Origin: DATNIB01 sp035604685
GTDB taxonomy: Bacteria > Actinomycetota > Acidimicrobiia > Acidimicrobiales > RAAP-2
NCBI GenBank assembly: GCA_035604685.1
Contig: DATNIB010000039.1
Location: 1-18,188, forward strand
Length of the DNA stretch: 18,188 nucleotides
Reading direction: 5' to 3'
Shown here: in pieces, positions 14,136 to 18,188 of the stretch
Layout of the letters: each line of letters starts with the position of its first letter
Position numbering within the stretch: position 1 is the first letter of the stretch
The notes under the pieces: model-generated
What the model saw: the letters and a program-made list of their open reading frames with translations, nothing else
Database searches by the model: none
Told to the model about the DNA's origin: nothing
Translations under genes and position numbers: made by a program

Positions 14136-14150
14136 GGTCGTCCGACGACC
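14136..14150. promoter_or_regulatory. 15-bp palindrome GGTCGTC-C-GACGACC upstream of pilMN
   Basis: Perfect 7-bp arms around one central base, ending 20 bases before the pilMN ATG. The single-base centre suits a DNA-binding dimer better than an RNA hairpin. It is unrelated in sequence to the dyad at 14056-14072. Confidence 0.4.
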
Positions 14151-14170
14151 CCAAAGGGCTGGAACGCTGG

Positions 14171-15850
14171 ATGGCACACCGGAGTATCGGTCTGGACATC
14201 GGCTCCAGTGCGGTCCGCGCCGTTGAGCTCAGCGCCACCGACAGCGCCCGGCCCGTCATCGAAGCCTTCGGTCAGGTCGGGCTTCGGACCGGCGCGATGG
14301 AGGCCGGTGAGATCAAGGACCGCGGTCAGGTGGCAGTCGCCCTGCGTCGCCTCTGGCAGCAGGGCGGGTTCAGCAACCGCCAGGTACACGTCGGCGTCGC
14401 AGGCCTGCGGGCCATCACCCGTGAGATCGACATGCCACTCCTCTCGCCCGAGGAGCTGGAGCACGCGGTCCGTTTCCAGGCCGACGAGGTGGTGCCCTTC
14501 CCGCTCGAGTTGACCGCGCTCTCCTCCAAGGTGGTCGCTCAGATCAACGAGCCCGACGCGCCGCCCAAGCTGAGGGTCCTCGTCGCGGCGGCCCACACGC
14601 AGCTGATCGAATCCCTCGTCGAGACCCTGGAGGAGGCCGACCTCGAGCCGGTATCGATCGACCTGCAGACCGCCGCGCTCGCCCGGGCCCTCTACGACCC
14701 GCGTTTCGGCGGCGCTCCCGAGACGATCGCCTCCATCGGTGCCGGACTAACACTGGTCGTGGTGGAGCAGGGCGGGATCCTGCAGTTCGTCCGCACGCTG
14801 GACATGGGTGGCGAGACGATCACCAACTCCGTCGGCGGCGCGTTGGACCTGCCGCACGCCGACGCCGAGATCGTAAAGCGACAGCTCAGCTACCCCGGAA
14901 CCCACGACCCGCGGGCGGAGTCGGCCGCCAACGCGGCAGTCGACGAGCTGGTCTCGGAGATCAGGAACTCGATTCGCTTCTTCTCGTCCCTGCCCGGACG
15001 CCAACCGGTGTCGAGGATCCTCCTCACCGGCGCCGGCTGCCGAGCACCGGGTTTCTTCGCCAAGTTGCAGGCGTCGGCCGGCGTCCCGGTGGCGATGGGC
15101 TCGCCCCTCTCCCGGGTCGACACGACGAACCTGGCCCTCCCCCCCGAACAGGCGGCCGAACTCGACGCGGTGGTGGCGACCCCGATCGGGCTCGCGCTGC
15201 CCGACCCCACGGGTCGGCCGTTCAACCTGTTGCCGGCCTCGGTCACGGCCAAGGCGGCCCAGGCCCGGCTCCGCCAGCGGGTCCTGGTCAGCGTGGCCGG
15301 GCTGGCGGTGCTGCTGCTCGCCCTCACCGGGTGGCGCGTCCTGGCCATCCGCCACGCACAGAACGTCTTGTCTGCGGTCACGACGGAGAACACCACGATC
15401 AAGACCGTCGAGATCCCCAAGTACGACAAAGCGGTCAAACTGCGCAGCCAGGCCCAGGGCCTTGCCGCCGACGTGCGGCCCGAACTGGTGAGCGAGGTCG
15501 ACTGGCTGGTCGTCCTGAATCAATTGGGCCAGTACATACCGTCGACGGCCACGCTCTCGAATGTCAACATGACCGCAACGCTCGTCCCCGGCACCAGCAC
15601 GGCACCGGCGTCAGCGTCGACCGCAAGCCCGACTGCGGTCGCCATCGCCACGATCACGACCACCGTGTCGACGACCTCTCTCCCCGGCGTCACGTTGTGG
15701 GGACAGTCGATGAGCAAGTCCCCGATCTTCACAGCGGTCGATCTGAGTGGCGGGGTCTCGAACGGCAGCTCGGTCAACTTCGCGGCGACGCTCAGCGTCG
15801 AAGAGGGCGCCCATGGTCAGCGCGTGGCCGAGTACTCGGTGCCGGGCTGA
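14171..15850 (+). CDS. pilM: PilM-PilN fusion protein, type IV pilus alignment complex (559 aa)
   Basis: PilM is an actin-like cytoplasmic ATP-binding protein that normally grips the N-terminal (I/F)NLLP peptide of the separate membrane protein PilN. Here both are one chain. Residues 1-340 are PilM: phosphate-loop LDIGSSAVRAVEL (8-20), LSPEELEHAVRFQADEVVPFP (91-111), IGAGLTLVVVEQGG (189-202) and LLTGAGCRAPGF (284-295). FNLLP follows at 351-355, then a basic stretch, one membrane helix at about 370-389, a coiled periplasmic-side segment (395-445) and a PilN-like Thr/Ser-rich ferredoxin-fold region ending at 559. I chose ATG 14171 because the PilM fold starts there; the frame is open upstream but the sequence is not conserved. 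The stop overlaps the pilO start (TGATG). The fusion is seen directly; the joint role is from family knowledge. Confidence 0.92.
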   Translation: MAHRSIGLDIGSSAVRAVELSATDSARPVIEAFGQVGLRTGAMEAGEIKDRGQVAVALRRLWQQGGFSNRQVHVGVAGLRAITREIDMPLLSPEELEHAVRFQADEVVPFPLELTALSSKVVAQINEPDAPPKLRVLVAAAHTQLIESLVETLEEADLEPVSIDLQTAALARALYDPRFGGAPETIASIGAGLTLVVVEQGGILQFVRTLDMGGETITNSVGGALDLPHADAEIVKRQLSYPGTHDPRAESAANAAVDELVSEIRNSIRFFSSLPGRQPVSRILLTGAGCRAPGFFAKLQASAGVPVAMGSPLSRVDTTNLALPPEQAAELDAVVATPIGLALPDPTGRPFNLLPASVTAKAAQARLRQRVLVSVAGLAVLLLALTGWRVLAIRHAQNVLSAVTTENTTIKTVEIPKYDKAVKLRSQAQGLAADVRPELVSEVDWLVVLNQLGQYIPSTATLSNVNMTATLVPGTSTAPASASTASPTAVAIATITTTVSTTSLPGVTLWGQSMSKSPIFTAVDLSGGVSNGSSVNFAATLSVEEGAHGQRVAEYSVPG

Positions 15851-16434
15851 TGGCCGGCTCCCCCACCGCTCTGGTGGGTCTCAGGAACCGCACGATGGTG
15901 CTCACTATCGGCGGCGCGCTGTTCGTGCTGCTGATCTGGTTCGTGGCCTACTTTTCGCCAGCCGGAAAGCAACTCGCGTCCGCCAACACGCAGACCCAGG
16001 CCGCCTTGGTCCAGCAGTCCCAGCTCGACCAGCAGTTGGCCCGCCTCCGGTCCTACTCCAAGGAGACCTCGACGTTGGTCCAGCTCTCGGACCGGTTGAG
16101 CGCCGCGCTGCCACCGACCGTGGACATCTACGACTACATCACCGCCCTATCCAACGCCGCGGTGGCGGCGCACGTCAGCATCCAAAACGTCAGTCCGACC
16201 ACGCCGACCTCCGCTGGCGCCGTGAGCGTCATACAGGTCAACGTCACCACGACGGGCACATACGACGAGACGCTGGCTTTCATCAAGGCTCTCTACGCGC
16301 TGCCGCGGCTCACGATCATCTCTAGTCTCCAGATCAGCGGCGGCGGAACGTCCGCGAGCCGAGGAACGTCTCTTCAGGGCACCTTCACCCTGGACATATT
16401 CTCCCTCCCGACCGCACCGACCAAGACCGGGTGA
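15850..16434 (+). CDS. pilO: PilO, type IV pilus alignment protein (194 aa)
   Basis: PilO pairs with PilN across the membrane and helps to align the pilus motor. Seen: a short cytoplasmic N-terminus, one membrane helix (about 16-36), a coiled-coil-like Gln-rich segment (42-87) containing LVQQSQLDQQLARLRSY, the typical LPPTVDIYDYITALSNAAVAAHV-type start of the globular domain from 87 on (P88, Y94, L100, A107), and a final beta-rich part with TYDETLAFIKALYALPRL (137-154), matching the PilO ferredoxin-like fold. It starts at an ATG that shares one base with the pilMN stop, so it is very probably translated by coupling. Length is normal. Confidence 0.93.
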   Translation: MAGSPTALVGLRNRTMVLTIGGALFVLLIWFVAYFSPAGKQLASANTQTQAALVQQSQLDQQLARLRSYSKETSTLVQLSDRLSAALPPTVDIYDYITALSNAAVAAHVSIQNVSPTTPTSAGAVSVIQVNVTTTGTYDETLAFIKALYALPRLTIISSLQISGGGTSASRGTSLQGTFTLDIFSLPTAPTKTG

Positions 16435-16438
16435 AGTG

Positions 16439-16723
16439 ATGCACACGGCTTCCCTCGCTAGCCGAGGACGGCGGACGGCGAGCGCGTTCGTGGCGATCCT
16501 GTTTACCGGCGCCTTGACCGCATCCTGCAGCACGGCCGGACCAGCGGCCGCGCCACCGGCAACCACCCAGCCGAGCGGCCACCTGTCGGGAGGAAGCTCG
16601 CCGACCACCTCAACGACAACGACCACGACGGTACCGGGGCCGCTCTCTGAGTGCGGATCCCCTCGGGACCCCCTCGACCCGACCAACGCCAAGCCACCGG
16701 CCGGGTCACCCGCCAACTGCTAG
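16439..16723 (+). CDS. Small Ser/Thr/Pro-rich putative lipoprotein in the PilP position (94 aa)
   Basis: The N-terminus has a basic start (RGRR, 9-12), a hydrophobic stretch (14-26) and a lipobox-like LTASC with Cys at 30, so it is probably exported and lipid-anchored outside the membrane. The Thr at -3 is less usual than Leu, which leaves some doubt. The mature part is about 65 residues, mostly Ser, Thr, Pro and Gly, with a run of seven Thr, and two further cysteines: C72 and C94, the very last residue. There is no PilP-type beta domain. ATG 16439 follows a GGTGAAG ribosome binding site and lies 4 bases after the pilO stop; a GTG three bases earlier is also possible. It belongs to the pilMN-pilO operon. 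I do not recognise a named family. Confidence 0.72.
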   Translation: MHTASLASRGRRTASAFVAILFTGALTASCSTAGPAAAPPATTQPSGHLSGGSSPTTSTTTTTTVPGPLSECGSPRDPLDPTNAKPPAGSPANC

Positions 16724-18129
16724 TCGAGCGCCACCCCCGCCGCCGCGGTGTGGATCAGCTCGGCCGCGGACCGCTCCGCGTCGGCGGGCCGGCCGTCCAG
16801 GGACGCGCCGGTCGCCCGACTCTCCCTGGTCTCTGACGGGTACGCAGCGGCGACGCTCACGGCCAAGAGGAAGACGATCGGCAGCCAGTAGGACCAGGGT
16901 CCGGTGTCGTGGTAGCTGGCGACGGTCGCCGAAGCGGCAGCGGAGACCGTGATGAGGAACCGGCGCCAGTCGCGGGCGCTCACCACGAGGAGGAGAGCCA
17001 GAGGCGGCCAGAGGTAGTAGGGGTCCATCACGGCCTCGAAGACACAGCGCAGCGCCAGCGCCACGCCGGCCAGCCACACGACCTGGGGGACGCTCGGCCT
17101 CCGCCGGAACACCCAGACGCCGATGAGGACGGCGAGCACGATGGCGATCGTTCGCCCCGGACCCGCCGCCACGACCTCGCCGGCGACGGTCTTCTCCGAG
17201 ACCACCCGAAACCCGGCGGCGCCGTTCGCCAGATGATCCGAAATGTGTTGGGCAACGGTGGGATGGGCCCTGGTCAGCACGGGTGCGAGGGCGAGCCAGG
17301 GGGTCGCGTGGTCGATGCTCGGGTAGTTGGGCTGCTGGAACAGCGCCCGTGAGGTTTGGGCCCACTCGGTGACAAGCGGAATCGTGACCAGGGCGACCGA
17401 GGGCAGTGCCATCCGCACGCAGAGTCGGAGCCACCGACGAAACGGGGCGTAGGCGAACGCGATCGGGATCACCAGAACAACGACCGGCTGCATGACGACC
17501 GCCAACCCGAACCACCAACCAGTCGACCGCCAGTCGCCGCGCAGGGCCGCCAACAGTCCGAGGACGGCGAACGCAATGGCCAGGGCGTCTTCGGGATGCC
17601 CCCAGATCGCCAGCATGGGCCAGAGCACCGCGCCCTCGGCGAGCGACAGCCACCCGCGGTGCCGTCGGGCGACCCCAACCGTTTCGGCCAGCCGATCCAG
17701 CGGGAACAGGGCCACCGCGCCGAGTGCGAGCTCTGTCGGGCCGAGGAGCACCCAGGCAGTGGGGTGGCCGAGCACGAAGGGAAAGGACTCGCTCAGCCCG
17801 AGGTGGTAGGTGATGAAGGCGATCGGGGCCAGCACCACACTGATTCCCGGCAGGGCCACCAGGGCCGTCTGGCGGCTGTAGATGTCGCCGATGTCGCCCC
17901 AGGCGACGTAGTGGGCGGCGCGAAACGTTCTCCACATGTCGCCGGGGGTGATCCAGATCGGCCCCCGATGGGTGAGGGGGGCCCACCAGAGCGAGTAGGC
18001 CATCCCGGTCAAGATGACCAGCCCCGCCACGATGAGCGGCCACTTCCGCCGGCTGGACCATCCCAGCAGGCGAGTGCTGGTCGGTCTCGGGAGCGACGAG
18101 CTCATCGATGTGCGGCGCGTGGGTGGCAC
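16720..18129 (-). CDS. Polytopic membrane protein, GT-C glycosyltransferase-like (469 aa)
   Basis: About ten hydrophobic helices with a short cytoplasmic N-terminus and a hydrophilic C-terminal tail (about 430-469). Features that recall GT-C/GT87-type mannosyl- or arabinosyltransferases of actinobacteria are the acidic loop after the first helix (TPGDMWRTFRAAHYVAWGD, 61-79), the membrane-edge motif WGHPEDALA (176-184) and a late VMDPYYLWPPLALLL segment (367-381). These enzymes use polyprenyl-phosphate sugars on the outer face of the membrane; the substrate here is unknown, and the assignment is by topology and motif style only. I chose GTG 18129 because AAGGTAGGTGA precedes it, while the internal ATG at 18105 has no ribosome binding site. 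Its stop overlaps the stop of the convergent lipoprotein gene. Confidence 0.8.
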   Translation of the reverse strand: MPPTRRTSMSSSLPRPTSTRLLGWSSRRKWPLIVAGLVILTGMAYSLWWAPLTHRGPIWITPGDMWRTFRAAHYVAWGDIGDIYSRQTALVALPGISVVLAPIAFITYHLGLSESFPFVLGHPTAWVLLGPTELALGAVALFPLDRLAETVGVARRHRGWLSLAEGAVLWPMLAIWGHPEDALAIAFAVLGLLAALRGDWRSTGWWFGLAVVMQPVVVLVIPIAFAYAPFRRWLRLCVRMALPSVALVTIPLVTEWAQTSRALFQQPNYPSIDHATPWLALAPVLTRAHPTVAQHISDHLANGAAGFRVVSEKTVAGEVVAAGPGRTIAIVLAVLIGVWVFRRRPSVPQVVWLAGVALALRCVFEAVMDPYYLWPPLALLLVVSARDWRRFLITVSAAASATVASYHDTGPWSYWLPIVFLLAVSVAAAYPSETRESRATGASLDGRPADAERSAAELIHTAAAGVALD

Positions 18130-18131
18130 GT

Positions 18132-18141
18132 CACCTACCTT
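18132..18141 (-). promoter_or_regulatory. Ribosome binding site of the GT-C-like gene
   Basis: AAGGTAGGTG on the minus strand, just before the GTG at 18129. It supports that start over the ATG at 18105. The remaining bases to 18188 show no other feature. Confidence 0.5.
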
Positions 18142-18188
18142 GTCTTCCTTGACGGACGCTGACCCGTGTCGCGAGGAGGGTCCCGCCA

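Overview
The window reads as chromosomal DNA from a high-GC actinobacterium. The type IV pilus proteins, the PafBC-type regulator, a short CtaG-family protein and the small Cys-containing protein together suggest an Acidimicrobiia-like lineage. That placement is an inference; no rRNA or other marker gene is present. Genes are tightly packed, several starts are GTG, and three genes have a TAnnnT hexamer 7-9 nt before the start codon, as expected for leaderless or nearly leaderless transcripts. I see no tRNA, rRNA, CRISPR array, insertion sequence or att site, and no gene-free stretch longer than about 250 bases.

Left end (1-4227). A MobF (TrwC/TraA-type) relaxase on the minus strand runs off the left edge. 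Just upstream of it, in the same direction, is a fused PafB-PafC WYL-domain regulator. Divergent from that, after a 26-base gap, is a CtaG/caa3-type membrane protein that lacks the usual histidine signature.

Centre (4275-12395). This is a type IV pilus block. On the minus strand, pilB, pilT and pilC form an operon: pilB and pilT overlap by ATGA, and pilC follows after 39 bases with a good ribosome binding site. A prepilin peptidase gene (pilD) lies on the plus strand, divergent from pilB. It is followed convergently by a second, stand-alone pilT and by a 107-residue Cys-containing protein of unknown function, separated by a likely terminator.

Right end (12573-18129). A diverged carboxyltransferase (acyl-CoA carboxylase beta-like) is divergent from a second pilus operon. 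That operon encodes a PilM-PilN fusion, PilO and a small lipoprotein in the place where diderm bacteria have PilP. The lipoprotein gene ends convergently, through a shared CTAG, with a polytopic membrane protein that resembles GT-C glycosyltransferases.

How the genes work together: PilB (extension ATPase), two PilT-type ATPases (retraction), PilC (platform) and PilMN-PilO (inner-membrane alignment complex) make a nearly complete pilus motor for a single-membrane cell. No secretin and no recognisable prepilin lie in the window. The unusual points are the PilM-PilN fusion with the docking peptide internal, a PilT carrying a PilB-style N-terminal domain and a long linker, a prepilin peptidase whose second catalytic motif is degraded, and a small lipoprotein in place of PilP.
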